A stretch of 64,000 nt of DNA, taken from Metallyticus violacea (taxonomy: Eukaryota > Arthropoda > Insecta > Mantodea > Metallyticidae). This document shows, one piece after another, positions 22,655 to 36,463 of this stretch. Both the position numbers and the translations under genes were made by a program. Below the pieces are notes generated by a model that saw only the letters and a program-made list of their open reading frames with translations, was not told where the DNA came from and did not search any database. The DNA is taken from assembly GCA_030762175.1 (NCBI GenBank), contig CM060831.1:135592001-135656000 (forward strand). The letters are read 5' to 3'. The first letter of the stretch is position 1; each line of letters opens with the position of its first letter.

Positions 22655-22885
22655 CACTTAGCATCAACCCCATATCGTCTGACTCTTTATCCCCTGTGAC
22701 AGAGTCAACGGATTAAATTGGATGAAATGGAAGGGGGGTAAATGCACGGTAAGGAAAAAACAATTCCAATATTCGCCTAAGCGACCAAGGGAAACCAAGA
22801 TCAGCATGGTCGGCAGCAAGGGATTTGAACCTAGAGCCTCTCGAATGCGAGTTGCAAGTGTTACCGCCTGAGCGGGATGAGTAAC
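22655..22885 (-). mobile_element. SINE family D (tRNA-derived)
   Basis: On the minus strand the A-box-like CCGCTCAGGCGGTAACAC and the B box GGTTCAAATCCC have tRNA-like spacing. They are followed by a body beginning GCTGCCGACCATGCTGATC and containing CCCTTGGTCGCTTAGGCG. Single copy in this window, so family status rests on the architecture alone. Confidence 0.6.
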
Positions 22886-23513
22886 TCATATTTTAAAAAG
22901 CTTTCCATTTAATTAAGCCAGTTACTAATAACTTTGTCATAATGGAAATATAAAGTAATAGGTGAAAGTTGATACCTTGTTTTGCTCATCTGGTATTATT
23001 CAGTTCAACTCTATTTTAGTGCTAAATAACAGGTTTTGAATGCCACTTGAGCATATTGAGGAATGCAAACTGTGGAAAGCGACTCTAAATGTTTATGAAC
23101 ATATGCAAGCGTTTAAATAAAGTGGTAATACTATACAAGTTTGGAAATATTTCCAAGACTGTATATACTGTTTTAAAAATGCAAGTATGATAAATTTTAC
23201 CTTTATCTCCTGTAACAATGCAGCACGTACTGGAGAGAGTAAATTATTGTACACCTTCATTTGTTTTAGTTGGAGTCCTTTTGAACGGCAATCCGCAACA
23301 AAGTTCATGGAGTATTGCTTGGCGGTGCTGTACAAATTGGCACAGAAAGCCATTGTCTAAACTGTGTTTTCTATTGCAGAGTCTCCTACTGTGTCTTGAA
23401 CTGTTTTGTCTCTCATGCTCGAAGATTATTTAATTGATGAAACGTGTATGCATAGAGAGCAGTCGCAGGACTCTGGTTTAATGTCTTATACCATACACTG
23501 TGGTTCGCTCTAA

Positions 23514-23780
<267 letters not shown>

Positions 23781-24270
23781 TAATGTATGTTTATACGCTT
23801 CTATAAATTGAGTTTATTAGCATACACTAGTCACATTTATTTTAAAAGTATTATATAGCTAATTATTATAGAAGTATTAGATAACATCACTGAAAATAAA
23901 GTTGTTTTATCTCATTAAAATAAATAAAATGTAAAAGAGGAATGATTATTAATAAAACGAAATGTATGAATACATTTTGAATAAATGGAATTTTTTCAAT
24001 GTCGTAAAGGCATTTTAACTGTATTTCATTTGTTTTTATTTTTCAAGGCAGTAAAGTTCATTTTATCACAAGAAATATATTTCACGAGTAAAACAAACAT
24101 TCAAATATAATTCCCTTAAACATGGCTAACAAAAGTATACGAACTGTATATTTGCATTACGAATATTTCAAGTTAGCTTGCAACAGACGAATGTCGGTAG
24201 TCAGTAATGCCAATAGAGAATAGCCAAACAGGGGTTTGGGAATATTTCATGAATAGAATAAGAATAAAAG

Positions 24271-24321
<51 letters not shown>
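24271..24321. repeat. (AT)n microsatellite
   Basis: About 25 AT units inside the 24-kb intron. No attached repeat family was recognised on either side. Confidence 0.9.
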
Positions 24322-24325
<4 letters not shown>

Positions 24326-24750
24326 AATTCGCGGACATAGTATTAACAGTTGTATTAACAGTTGTATAAAATATTATACTTATGAATAGTAACCCATTCA
24401 GAAACCGTGAGACTGAAATAGATGAATATCGATCGGTACAATCGCTATCGTTCGATTTACTAATACCAACTGAGAAAAAGAAAACAAAAATAACATTCTA
24501 CCATTCTGAATAACGTGTTTATTAAACTTTATGGTTACTTAGGCAGATATTGTTACATAATTTATTAAACTATTTCAGATTTTGGTTGAATATGCAAAAC
24601 AATAGTTTGGGGTTTGAAGAGCATTCCATTATACGTTATGGTTTTGTTGCTATCAATACCTGGGTAGGGCCTGCCAGCAAAAGTGGTCAATGACGCGTGC
24701 TCAGGAATTAATAGTGGAGGTATAGAGTTGGTTACACTGACCAAAAGAGA

Positions 24751-25037
24751 CCGCCACGGGTGGCCGAGGTCGTTAAGTCTCCAACCCAACTCGTGAGCGG
24801 GAGGTCTGGGTTCGAATCCCGCCAAGACCGTCCTCCCTGACTAAGGTTTTTTCCAGGTTTTCCTCAGTCCTCATAAATGGCAAATGCCGGGGAGGTACCC
24901 TAAACTTAGCCCTGGAACGATTCCTTCCTTAAAAATAAATACTTTCCCAATATATAATTTCATCTCATGTATCATCAGTGTCCATCGCCTGTGGTGCCTC
25001 TGTAGCTAAAACGGGCCTTAAACACTATTAATTCATT
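24751..25037 (+). mobile_element. SINE family B, copy 4, with target-site duplication
   Basis: The head CCGCCACGGGTGGCCGAGGT and the B box GGTTCGAATCCC are present, with a short insertion (CTCCAACCCAA) in the anticodon region. The body and 3' end are complete. A 12-bp direct repeat CTGACCAAAAGA flanks the element (24737-24748 and 25038-25049). Inserted in the sense direction of the host intron. Confidence 0.94.
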
Positions 25038-25466
25038 CTGACCAAAAGATAAATGCAATTCGAGGGTAAAGGGATTTGGTAAAACTTACGATAATTTCTT
25101 TGCGATATCGATTCAAAATGTTGTTTAATTATATTAGTCGGTTTTATGATGAAAGTGAAATAGTCACCAGAATTATAGTTATCACTTCCAATAACTTGCT
25201 GCAGTGGTAATTTCTTGCCTTACATTCCTTCTTCAGGCCAAACGTGGACAATGGTCAGAGTTTGTGTGTAACAGAAATACATAGAAAATAAAATCTTTAA
25301 CCTGAGATTTATCGAGTATATATCATAACTTCTAACACTGACCAGTTTTAGTCTCTAAATTATTCCCGAGCTCGTTGTTGAAGCTACAACCTATTCAGTT
25401 TTTAAATGCTTTTTGGTTAATCGGCGACTTTATTGTTATTAATTCACTCTTCTACGTCTTATATGT

Positions 25467-25471
25467 TTAAA

Positions 25472-25510
<39 letters not shown>
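25467..25510. repeat. (ATT)n microsatellite
   Basis: About 14 uninterrupted ATT units in the large intron. Confidence 0.9.
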
Positions 25511-27228
25511 GAAGAATAGTAAAGCAAAATTGATTACAAGACGGTCCTATTTTAGGTCAGAAGTGAACAGGAATGATTTTTTTATTTCCTATTGAATTTT
25601 TTTTCTGATTTGACCTGTCTAATGATTTTTGTCTTGGTGGTTTTCTTTGTCATTAATGTCTGAATTACAAACTGCGCCATAAAATTATCATAACATTAAA
25701 TTTTCTCTAAATTCTATTTATAATATAAATTAACTATAAAAACTTTTTAATATCTAACTACGTCCTGTTGCATTATTACTTTACTGTCTTTAAAAGGCCG
25801 AAAAATTCAAACTTATTTTGACAAACAGATATGGTTCCTATCAATTATAAACATTATTTCATAAAATTTTGCACTTCAAACATGAGCACGGATGTCAAAA
25901 TAGGTTTGTTATTTTTCAGTTGGATATGAAAATATACCCAAAATGGTTTTTGTAAATTAAAATATTGCAAATGTTTTAGCTGTTATTATTTCATAAATGC
26001 TTCAAGGTAATTTTATGTTTTATATACGTAGATATATAATCTGTTATAAAATCTACAATTTAAAATTCTGTGTAGGCAATGTATAGAAATTTAAGTACAG
26101 GATAATTAACTTTACGTAAAATAATTGGTTTTCTGTACTGATTGTAATGAAATTGCTAATTACACTTCATTTTCGTAGCCTTGGTGACCATCGGGGTTAG
26201 TGACCAAAGGAGGTGCATATCATTAAACCTTAAGCACAAATATCCATGTCTTCTTTTCATTGGTTTCAAACCTTCCACAGAGAAATGTAACAAAAAGGTT
26301 TTCAGGAATGCGGGACAGAGTTCTGGTAGAGACTTCTTTCCTTACTAAACCGTTAAGTGGCGACGAGATGGTATCAGGATCCGGAGGCATGTGTGCAGGG
26401 GGGAGGGTGAGGGCGCGAGCGCTCAAAACCTGTTCCAGCAGTGGTATTGATGCATGAATTTTTTCAGAGACATAAAAAAAAAAAAAAAAAAAAACACGAT
26501 GTTAAAAATGTAGGATACAGGGAAGAACACAAGTTTCTTTCTTTCTTTTTTTCTTCTTTTTTGTAAGTGACTTGGGCCAATTCTCAGCTGTCATGGTCTT
26601 GAAGGAGGTGGTAACTGCTTTATACTATGATTAATTGTTAAATATCACACAATACAAATTAGTTTATATTGTAAGAAAGAGTGAATTATAATAAAACTTA
26701 AATTCTTGTCAACGGTCTGTGACAAAGTTTCAGACAGATGTGACACGCAATTAACTACAGTCATAAAATGGGAACGAGAAGAGTTCCTTGTTGCAATTAA
26801 AAAGAAATGTTATATAGAAGTGGATGGTCATTCAGATCAAAGTCTAGTTGAAGTTCATGGGAACTCTGCACCAATGTTGAAGATGATTTATTACACTGTA
26901 AGTTAAATGAATTTAAACTGGCTGTACAAACACCGAAAATGAAGAGAGTTCTGGACACTCAATTAAGGTCACCATAAAGGTTATCACTGGAAAATTTCCA
27001 TGGATATCCTAATGAAAGATCGAGATAACTGAGAATGTAGTTGTGTAATGAAGGGTCGACTTTGTAAAAAGCGTGGTATTATAAGGAATCGTAACATTGA
27101 CAAGATATAATAAGAACATAATATTGTATAAGAGCACGCTGTATATCCTAGTTAGTGAAACACACTGTATAAACCCAAACATAGTAAGACGTAGAAGTAA
27201 TAAATATTGAGGGTAACTTGCCTTGCCA

Positions 27229-27878
27229 CCCAGAGGTGACGTGATCTGAAAGGGTTCTTACAGAAACGCTTGCATAAACAAAAAGCGACCCTCTTTTCCA
27301 TTCACTTAAAATATTATGTCTACGCGTGCATGTTATAGATAGACAGAATTATTGTGCTGATGAAGTATTGTTTAATTTTAAGCTTAACAAACCCAAACCA
27401 TGAACCTTTTAGAACTTATGTCAGGACCTGTGACTGTTGACTTCATGGTGGTGGGAAGTGTGTAACAATAACTTATGTCTAGACTAGGTGATTATTACCC
27501 CTTCTTGGGCATTGCACTTGTATAAAAGATTCCTGAATTGATTCAGAGACAGGAGAGAAGCCTTGATGCTTGCAGGATCCACGTCCAACTGTATAAGAAA
27601 ACTCTTTAATAAATTTATATTTTTAACAGAGTTGGTTGAGTTATTCAGCATTCGTCTGGAAACACCTCGTCTTTCCTGGAGGAGTCGACCTAGCTCGATT
27701 CCCCGAAGTGACGCCTATTATCCCAATATAACATCCCTTAGCCATCGATATTGTATAGGGAAATTGTAGCACCGCATTAAACAGAAGAAAATCGCCAAGT
27801 TGTAAGTCAGTCGACGGACATCACAGCTTGGACTTCGTTTAATAACATTCTGCTGTCATCTTGGCCGGCGGTATTACA
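27229..27878 (+). mobile_element. LTR retrotransposon 3' fragment with complete LTR, copy 1
   Basis: A likely LTR spans 27461-27878 (418 bp). It starts TGTAACAATAAC and ends GGTATTACA (TG...CA type). It has a TATA box TATAAAAG at 27521 and a polyadenylation signal AATAAA at 27608. Just upstream lies a purine-rich tract TGGTGGTGGGAAG, consistent with a polypurine tract. The part from 27229 to 27460 is therefore the 3' end of the internal region. The same block exists inverted at 43859-44495, which fixes the repeat boundaries. No gag or pol frame remains; superfamily unassigned. Confidence 0.75.
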
Positions 27879-27955
27879 GATGTCTCAAGTGAACCACTGC
27901 ACAGTATCGGCAAATAGAACAGACGTGCGTTATGTGCGTCGCGATTGATTATCAA

Positions 27956-27956
<1 letters not shown>

Positions 27957-27996
<40 letters not shown>
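27957..27996. repeat. Poly-A tract
   Basis: About 38 A with no matching retroposon recognised upstream on the plus strand. The LTR fragment ends about 80 bp before it. Confidence 0.85.
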
Positions 27997-27997
<1 letters not shown>

Positions 27998-28599
27998 GCA
28001 CGCAAAGGGAGTGTTTGGCGATGTTTAATCCTAATTCGTAGGGCTTTATGTATCAATTCCGCTCGTGGACGAAACTTGGATTCCTGTAACTTATCTGAGT
28101 CGAAACGGCAGTGAAAACGGTGAACAGATGGTCTTGTGGATTTCAAGGAATAATCTTGATAATTAACTTAGAAATGAGTAAAAGAATAACATAAACTTAT
28201 TAAATAGGCCCAAATTGATGCACGAAAAGGCTCTCGTAACATTTCCTGTTCGCGAACTTAAAAAATACCTGCTTTGGTGGGAAGAAATGTTCGTCAAGCG
28301 AGGATGTCACCGATGCCAATAATTTCTGTTCCCCAGAGTTTGACAAAATCTATTTTTTCAATCAGTAGTACGAAACGGTCCAGCGACTTGCTGGAGTTAA
28401 GTATAACACTCAATGGTGAGAAATAGTCAATGAGTTAGATTAGATTAATTTAGGAACCGTTTCAATGCAATCCTTAGTGTCTGAATGATTTTGTACAGTA
28501 GACTTTTCAATATACAAGTACTTTGTTTCTTCAACTGTTTACTTTGGGTGTCAGTTAGGAAGAAGAGGTCATGTTCAATGAATAGCTCATTCTACTGAC

Positions 28600-29215
28600 T
28601 TCACATCCCTTGATTATTTCTTTACATGACACTAGAGGCAGACACTGAAAATATTTCAGAGAATGCACCAATTTCATTACATGTGGCGGTCCGAATATAG
28701 CATTGTCCGTGTAACATTTGTTTAGTTAAAAATGTTGTCAAGTAAGGTTTCCTTAATATGTTATTTATATTCAGAGGCTTATACTGATTTGGAATTAATG
28801 GCAGAACATGCTTCCTAATTAAAATATCTTGTAGTCTGACCCCACCCCTCTTTGTGCTTCTTAAGTTTGTCAAGCACTGTACTAATAAAAACATATGTAA
28901 TATGTAAATGTGTAAAGACATAGGATGAAAAGAGTTTATGGAATTATAGGAAATTAACAGCAGTCTTGCCATTTCACTGCAAGATTCCGTTTTCACATAT
29001 GCATCGTACATAAAAAACCGTTCTTTAAGACTATGGTTATGCAGTAGAAGAAAAATTGGCACACAATTTACACACATACACGAACGCACAATCACTCGCT
29101 GACAAAGCCTCCCTCAAACAAATACAGGCTGCTACCTACACGTGCATTATACGGTCCTGACCACTGACTTGGCAGCCGCGCTCTGCCGGCCCATAACTCA
29201 AATAACCTCATTGTA
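28600..29215 (-). pseudogene. Tc1/mariner-type element relic, family G, copy 2
   Basis: The minus strand starts with GAGGTTATTTGAGTTATGGG, matching the family G copy at 20996. It then opens a 157-codon frame (29095-28622) with HSLKERFFMYDAYVKTESCS near its start. That resembles the N-terminal helix-turn-helix region of a large arthropod mariner-superfamily transposase group. After about residue 45 the frame no longer resembles a transposase, so an internal rearrangement or unrelated sequence follows. The element is inactive. Confidence 0.55.
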
Positions 29216-29229
29216 GCTCATCTATTATA

Positions 29230-30079
29230 TATTAATGCCAAAATAAAATATTACAGACAAGAACATGTAGACCGAATGAAAGATACAAGATTTCGAAATG
29301 ATATCTTATATACCTAAAGGAAAACGAAACATTGAGAGGGGGGAAGGTAAACCAATAATGAGCTATTTAAAGTTGGCAACAAGCCGTAAAAAGCTTAAAA
29401 CCTGATGAAGAAGAAATGTATTTTCGGGCATTCACTAATAGTTTTTCCTTTAGTAGTTGCATTTCAGGAAAGAAAGTTCAAATTTCTTTGTACGTATTAA
29501 CTAATCCCTAAAATTTTATGGGACATATCTCTACAGTAAACAGGGTTCCACCTCAAACATTTTAGTGCTCTAAATCCTTAGCAAATCCTCCAAGACATTT
29601 ACTTTCTTTTAATTGAAACATGGCATAGATAGCTCTATATTCCGCACTACAGTAGGCAATTCTTAACTGCCTAATCTCAAAAACATTAAATAAAGCGTGC
29701 ACCCTACACACATGATTGCACCGTTTTCATCGTTACTCAACGCATCCGCTTGTAACAATACGAAAGCTAGCGAGATAAACACGGCTAAACAAGTCAGGAT
29801 ACTTTCCATATTTTACTGCCAAAGGTGCAACTGGTCACAACACTTATTACAAATACAATTGCCACTGAGAGACTATGCTTCTCAGCTCCTTTGACCGTCA
29901 TTAGCACACCCTCATCGTAAACAGATCGGGTACAAGCAAAATGGTCATGTTTCAACTAATATACGCATGTACATATAAAACAATAGCATGGCGTGTTGGA
30001 TATAAAAATATCACCATAGCAACCGAAATGAAACAAATGAAGATAAGTAGGCTGAAAGGCAGGAGCAAGCACGTAGATG

Positions 30080-30112
<33 letters not shown>

Positions 30113-31180
30113 GTGTGTATCACACGACTTGTTTATTTTGCAGAGAATAAAGGAAACAATTTAGAAATTCTTCTATGCAGCTACCTATAAAAATGTTTGC
30201 ATGAACAAGCAAAAAATATTGATATTATTTATAACAATATCTGCTAATATTAAACAAAATGCACAATATTCAAAGGAATTCAGAAAATGTTATCTTTAGA
30301 GCAAAAAGAAGGAAACAAGTGTACGGCTGGAACAAACGCGGCTATATGCATCCTTGTTATTGTTTATTTTAGGCTTAAATGATAAACTCCAATAATATTT
30401 AGATATGAAATATAATTTCAATTAGCAATAATGCTTCCGGTTAGAATGAGGGTTAGTTTGACATCCCGAGCCTAGCAGGCATTTCTATCTCAGCAATCTG
30501 CAAGCCGATATTGGACTCAAACGATACAAAGCTTTGTTAGGTTATTTAAATATTTGTAATTCCAAATATTGCTTCCGCCTACGGCGGGTTTACGGTTGAG
30601 ATAACAAAATTATCTGGGGAATATATAGATGCTCGGGGCGGCGCCCGTTTGATACCATGTAAACATTCTATTGTTTTCACTTTAAATTTTCCAATTATCA
30701 TAATAAATTGAGGCAAATTATCACGCATGTTGAAACTGTTCTTACATGCTTCCTCTAACTTTAATATTTTCCCTCTTTCACTACTTAATTTTCTTCTTTT
30801 TAATCGATGCTTCGTTCATACAGAGCATAAGGGATATAAAAACTATAGGTAGCAGCAACTACATCAGAAATGGAAGTAAAATATTCTCTTTTCAGTAACA
30901 GTACAGCGCCGGTCAAATTTTTAAAATCTCCATCACATTATTTAGCACTTTGCAAGTGACATTTGGATGTTAATTTTTTTAAGAATTGTCTTCGAGATTT
31001 ATACGAATTACATTTTAATGGAATAATTAAAGTTATGTAGAATTGTTAGTATCGTTTCTGTTAGCAGACCGAACCTAATTTATACGCCATTTGTGGCATC
31101 ACTTTGACGTCATTACCTTGTCCAAGAATAGGATTATATGAAAGGAATGTGGAAGTAATGCCCTTCAACAAAGGGGGGGG
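29230..31180. other. No recognised feature
   Basis: Intronic, AT-rich. Contains a T run of about 31 at 30079-30109 and a short G run at 31171-31181 just before a SINE. Confidence 0.5.
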
Positions 31181-31185
31181 GGATG

Positions 31186-31472
31186 TCGGTCCTGGTGGTG
31201 CAGTGGCAACCATACTTGTCTTCTAAACCCAAGATCACGGGTTCAAACCTGGCCAGGATCGATGGATTTTTTTCAGGTGTAAAAATCCTAAGTATGGCTT
31301 CCTTCGGAAGGGAAATAAAGCCGTGGGTCCCTTGTCGTACATTTAGGCACGAAAAAGAACCTCAAGCCTGAAAGAAGAGGCCTCTGAGGAAAATTTGTCG
31401 GCCGTTTCACGCCCTGTTTTGAATGGGACGCTGATAATTTGAGATGTCTGTAAATAAACCAAATAAAAAAAT
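31186..31472 (+). mobile_element. SINE family A, copy 8
   Basis: Complete head TCGGTCCTGGTGGTGCAGTG with anticodon-loop region CTTCTAAACCC and a slightly decayed B box GGTTCAAACC. The body runs to GTAAATAAACCAAATAAAAA. The end lacks the TTAAAGAGC block seen in other copies. Sense orientation relative to the host gene. Confidence 0.92.
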
Positions 31473-31479
31473 TAAGGCA

Positions 31480-33990
31480 CCGGATTCAAATTCAAACAGA
31501 AATGTCCAAGAGTACCTCTTCCTCCATCTCCAAATGTTACTCTTGGAGACCATGGTTACAAGCTTGTGGTAACTTTCCTGACAACTTCCAGTCTATGAAG
31601 AAAGTTTAGTTCGGGTGATGCTACGGCAATGAATATAGAATCATCATTTAATAATGTTTTAGCTAAACATAATAGCCTTAGAGACATCTCATGAAAATAA
31701 AAAAAAGACGCTGAACTTAAATGGTGGCTTCAACACTCTTAGCAAGATTGCTGACGTTCTGTCAAACAAGTTCCCCGCTGAAATTGTGAATATTTGATGT
31801 GATTTAAAGATACTGCCCGTTTGTTTCTCACTGTGAAGACTTTGTTAATATTTTATTTTATTAACATGAATCATACAAATAGTAGGAATATTTGTAAGTA
31901 ATTTATCAATCAACATCGAGAGCCTATTATGTACTATACATTTTCCCTACTCCCGTTTGCTGTAAGACAGGCGTATGCTGCATTTCGGACATAATAGATC
32001 GCATTGCTGACTTTAAGCAGTATCTTTTCCGTAGTCTACCCATGACATACTCTGTTACCAATTTGCAACGTATTGGTGTTCCACTTATTGTCATTTTTGT
32101 ATTTCATATTAACTTTTTGACCACTGAGATGAAAATTATCCTCACTATCAGACACTAAGGCTGGTCATTAAAATGACAATGCGTTAAACCAATCCTGTCA
32201 AAAACGACTCGTCGAAAATACGTCAACAATACCAGCCGGCGTCTGAATTTGATCAAGGGAGAATTGTGGTATACCGTTGTCATTCCGGAAATTAGTGCTC
32301 GTGTTGAACGAAATACGTCCATAAACGAAAAGGATATCACTGGATCGAGGTAGGACAAACACACAGGCGTGAAGGATCCCAACGACCCCGCTAAACAACC
32401 GAATGAGAAGACAGACAGGCATTATTTCCACATGATTATTATAAACTCGTACAGTATTGCAATTTTAATTGCCGGCAGTTTATATTACTTTTTTTTTTTA
32501 TTATCCATTCTATATCTTAAAAATATTTCATACTTGACTAACTGGTTCCTTTAAGTAGCAGTTTCTTGATTTACATTCTTGAAAACCATTAAATTCGGCA
32601 TAAAACTTGTATAAGTCATTTTCATTCTTAGGCTGGATGTACAAGTACACACCTTTTCATTCGCTCTGTACTTCATCTGAATCAGAAGGCTTATCAAGTG
32701 AAATGAAAGACTGAAAGCACTCATCCCATACACACAGTCACTTGTTTTTCCGACACCTCCCCTCCTATCACAAGGAACTGTTGTTTACGTAAATTTACTA
32801 GCGCTTCAAACAACCAAAAAAGACTTTAGCTCAGAAATAATATAATAAATAGGAAGCAGTATTTAAAATGTAGCAGGGTCATTTTGGCATAAAAGTTGTC
32901 TTCTTTGTGAAAGTAAAATAAGACAAAAATGTCTGCAATAGCTGGTAAAGGCACTGGCAGTACAGGAGACAAAGTTAATGGGGTTGTCTGACTGCATATT
33001 AATGCACTTCTTAGAACCTGTTCGGAATCAGGGTAGAACTGTTATGTTCAGATAGCTGGTACATCTCACCAAAGTTATTTCCTTATGTAACAGAATGAAT
33101 GCATTTGAAACAGTCCGCTCAAATCGTATTCAGTTGCCAAAGGTTGTAAATGCACAGACACTAAAAGGGGGGAAATGGAAGTGTGTCAGTAATACGACTA
33201 TTTTAAACCTTGGCATTGCACAGGGTTATTTCATATAAAACGCTTGATTTTAATTTTATGTTTATTTAAACAAGGATTCCAGTAAAGTGTTATTGCGTCT
33301 TAAATGTACAGAATATCTGGGAGATTACTTTGCCGTTAAAGGTTGTCCTGAAAATGTGCTCTGTCCACCTCTAGGCAAATGATCGAGTTTGTTATCCAGT
33401 AATTTTTAAGAAAAAATTACTTTGCTGTAACGTATACTGCGTCTTGACTGACACTGATAAAGCATTTAATCGATCAAAGTACAATGACAATAAACAACTG
33501 CAAGTTCCAACTCTAACTGCGCTATCTCTTGATAAATGTCTAAAGCTCCCGTGCGACATGCAGTCAAAATTACAAGACCTCACCGTAATTTGATAGATAA
33601 ATGAAACATTTCGTCGTATTCATATTCAAATAATGGAAGAAAGATCATGAGTTTTATATTAATCGCCCGTTTGATTTTTTGGAAAGCTCTAAATCTAACA
33701 AATCAATGACATATTTGGATTAGTTCTCAGTGCTGACTATAACATTAAGGTGATTATACACACAAAGGGTAGAGAATCCAAACGCCTGCAACCCTTAGAT
33801 TAGCAGGAAAACACTTCACGAAAAGGGAATACGTAAAAAAACCAACGTAATGTGTGATGATTGTGTACATATGCTTTCAGGTGTATCATGCACATCGCAG
33901 CTTTTAGAGGTAAACTTGAAATTTTTCATGGAAAAAGAGAAGATGATGATGAATGTTTTAAATCATTAGTTTTCATACGCGTCCGTATCA
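31480..33990. other. No recognised feature
   Basis: Intronic sequence with scattered short open frames, none with a recognisable family or splice context. Confidence 0.5.
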
Positions 33991-33995
33991 AACTA

Positions 33996-34704
33996 AGGCA
34001 CTAGAATAGATGAGTATTCTCGTCCGCCATTTTTACGTCTTTATTTCGGAGCAACACTTGCGGAACACAAACACGCTGACGCTTTTAGCACCGTCATCAA
34101 GCGGTGTATATAAACGCATTTATTTAAATTTTAGGCATTTTTAGATAAGTTGCTTAACTGAAAAATATAAATATAATTATAATCTATAATTTTATAACTT
34201 GTTATGGTTAAATACAAAAATAATTATGATATTGAATTCTTATATACATATAATGTATATGTTATGTGTTGCACAATTCATTATTTATAAATCACATAAA
34301 ATGAAACAAAAGTTGTGTATACAATATGTAGGTATGTATATATTATACAAATTATAGGTTATGTTTCTTTCATGGTAACATTGATATTCAGAAAAACTAT
34401 TTAATCAATTATCATGACGCTCAATCAAATAAAGATTTATTTAATATTTTATAGAGGTACTTAATTATCACTGTTACTATTATTATCAATACGTACCTAT
34501 ACCTAGTAAACATTACTTATATGGAGCTAAATTGTCATTTTATTTGTCTTTTAATTATCACTATTTAAATCACTTTATTAATAAAAATGCACTATTTTAA
34601 TGCACAAAACGATTAAAAACACTGAACAAATACATAGTAACGTCAGTTAGCACCAAAGGAGTGAAAATGGCGGATGAGAATACCTACATCTATAGTGCTC
34701 TAAT
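33996..34704. mobile_element. MITE-like element with about 40-bp TIRs, family F
   Basis: The left end GGCACTAGAATAGATGAGTA continues to TTCTCGTCCGCCATTTTTAC. The right end is its imperfect inverse: GTGAAAATGGCGGATGAGAA continues to TACCTACATCTATAGTGCTC. The roughly 630-bp interior is very AT-rich with no transposase frame. TAA occurs just outside both ends and may be a short target duplication. Superfamily not assigned. Confidence 0.7.
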
Positions 34705-34719
34705 TAAACTTGGGGAGTA

Positions 34720-36280
34720 TGTATACACGCCCACACCCTGGAAGAGATTAATAAAAACACAAACACAGACTGTCAACGTGATGTAAAACATTTAATGCAC
34801 AAATGTATCTCCTTGAAGCACGGAGTGGGCAGTTTCAATGTAACGTGTACCTCCAGTATGCCACAGAATCCAGTCACCCATTCTGAACTAACAATTTAGG
34901 TCTTGTCTTCTCCCTTATCAAGGAACTTTAATGATCCAAAGAAACATTGGCTGTAGGTGGGGTATCCGACAACTGTCTGTCTGTCTCCCATGGTCCGACC
35001 TTGTCTAGCAGCTGATGAGATAACGGCTCGCGTGAAACAAGGGCTCCTGACGTCATGATGACGCGTCAAGTCGTGACGCTGGCCACGCCCACTTCAACTC
35101 ATTCAGGCAGAAATAAACACACACATACACGGTGACGTAATAACCACGGCCGTCGCTCCTTCTCGGTCAGTTTATAAATAAAAGAAGCGGTTAAGAATGC
35201 TAACCTTTGATACCTTGACACCTGCTCTTGTTTCCAAATACAAACATTTGGTGACTTTTTTTTCTTTTCAATGTGATCTTGCACAATGTTCCGGCTGTGG
35301 TTCATTGCTGTCTTTGGAAGATTACGCCTATTACCGTAATACAGTGACTTCAAACACCTAACTGCGCTCAAAAACTCTGAAACTGCATGAAAGATTGAGA
35401 GAGGAGACAGTAATAGAACGGTAACATGCGCTATAAACCAATTGTAAGAAAAAATGGAAACAAACGTCCTAGTAATACCATGATATAGCATGTTTACATT
35501 CTTCAGAACAATTTTTGAACTCTTACAGCAGTCTAGGTTAACTCGTTTTGAAGGTGGCAACATTGCAATGCAACAACTGCCAGTGTTTAAAATCCCTTTG
35601 TCTGTAGGTCATATATTAATTCAGTACTATTAAGTTTGTGTTGAAGCAAGCGTTCAACGTCATCCGCCTGCCTTCCGTCTCTTTAGCTGCAGTCCCATAG
35701 TACAGTGCAACCTTGACCTCATTTTTGATAATGGCTGGGGAAAAAGAATATATTTTAAATTTAATGGAGGTTGTCGATTATATATTTAAGGGCGTATACA
35801 CACCTTTGACACTTAAAAATGTGTTTTTTTTTTCCTTTCACAATTTCTCCGTTTTTATAGGAACTTTCAACATTTAAATTATTTTGCATAATCTTTTAAA
35901 TATGTTCTTTCTTATAAAATAATTTTTTCCCACATGAAATGAAATTTTGAAATTATTAATTTTGAAAACATTCATTGTTAGACTGTCATTTAAAAATGTA
36001 CTCCTAAGATGTTGAACTTTTCTGAATAATTCTTTCTAATTATAACGATAACAACCAACAAAGTGAACCTCAATAGTTAAGATGTGTATAGTGCAAATAT
36101 GGAGAAAAATTTTTGTGAAATTTGTATCTTACACACATTTTTATTTCCCATCATAAAATTTTTTAAAAATGTTTTTAGTTTACATAAAATAAAGGCGATG
36201 TTCAGATGATTGATCTTGATAAGAATATGTATGGCTTAGGTTTATTTTATTTAAGGGTTACTTTGTCATTAGGGTCCCAT
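34720..36280. other. Unassigned intronic stretch with a GC-rich patch
   Basis: Around 34980-35110 base composition rises, and two palindromes occur: TGACGTCA (35048-35055) and TGACGCGTCA (35059-35068). A minus-strand frame of 154 codons (35563-35099) overlaps this area but has no recognisable domain. The remainder is AT-rich. Confidence 0.35.
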
Positions 36281-36281
36281 C

Positions 36282-36463
36282 TCTAAGGTCTCTTCTTTCA
36301 GGCTTGAGGTTCTTTTATGTGCCCTAAATGTACGACACGGGACCAACGCCTTTACTTCCCATCCGAAGGAAGCCATACTTAAGATTTTTGCTCCCTAAAA
36401 AAACCTTCGACCATGGCCGGATTTGAACCCGCGTCTATGAAACACTAGACCACCAGGACCGAC
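36282..36463 (-). mobile_element. SINE family A, copy 9 (3' end lost)
   Basis: The minus strand begins GTCGGTCCTGGTGGTCTAGT. The B-box region (GGTTCAAATCC) and the body follow down to GAAAGAAGAGACC, after which the usual TTTGTCGGCCGTTTCACGCC segment and tail are absent. The head also has a deletion in the anticodon arm. Confidence 0.88.

Noticed and set aside
26160..26494. Processed pseudogene or SINE ending in the poly-A run at 26475
   Set aside because: An A run and a GC-richer 5' stretch are present, but I see no tRNA boxes, no known coding sequence and no flanking duplication.
35099..35563. A 154-codon antisense frame that might be a gene
   Set aside because: No domain, no start or splice context that I can support, and it sits inside a host intron; kept only as a note in the stretch entry.
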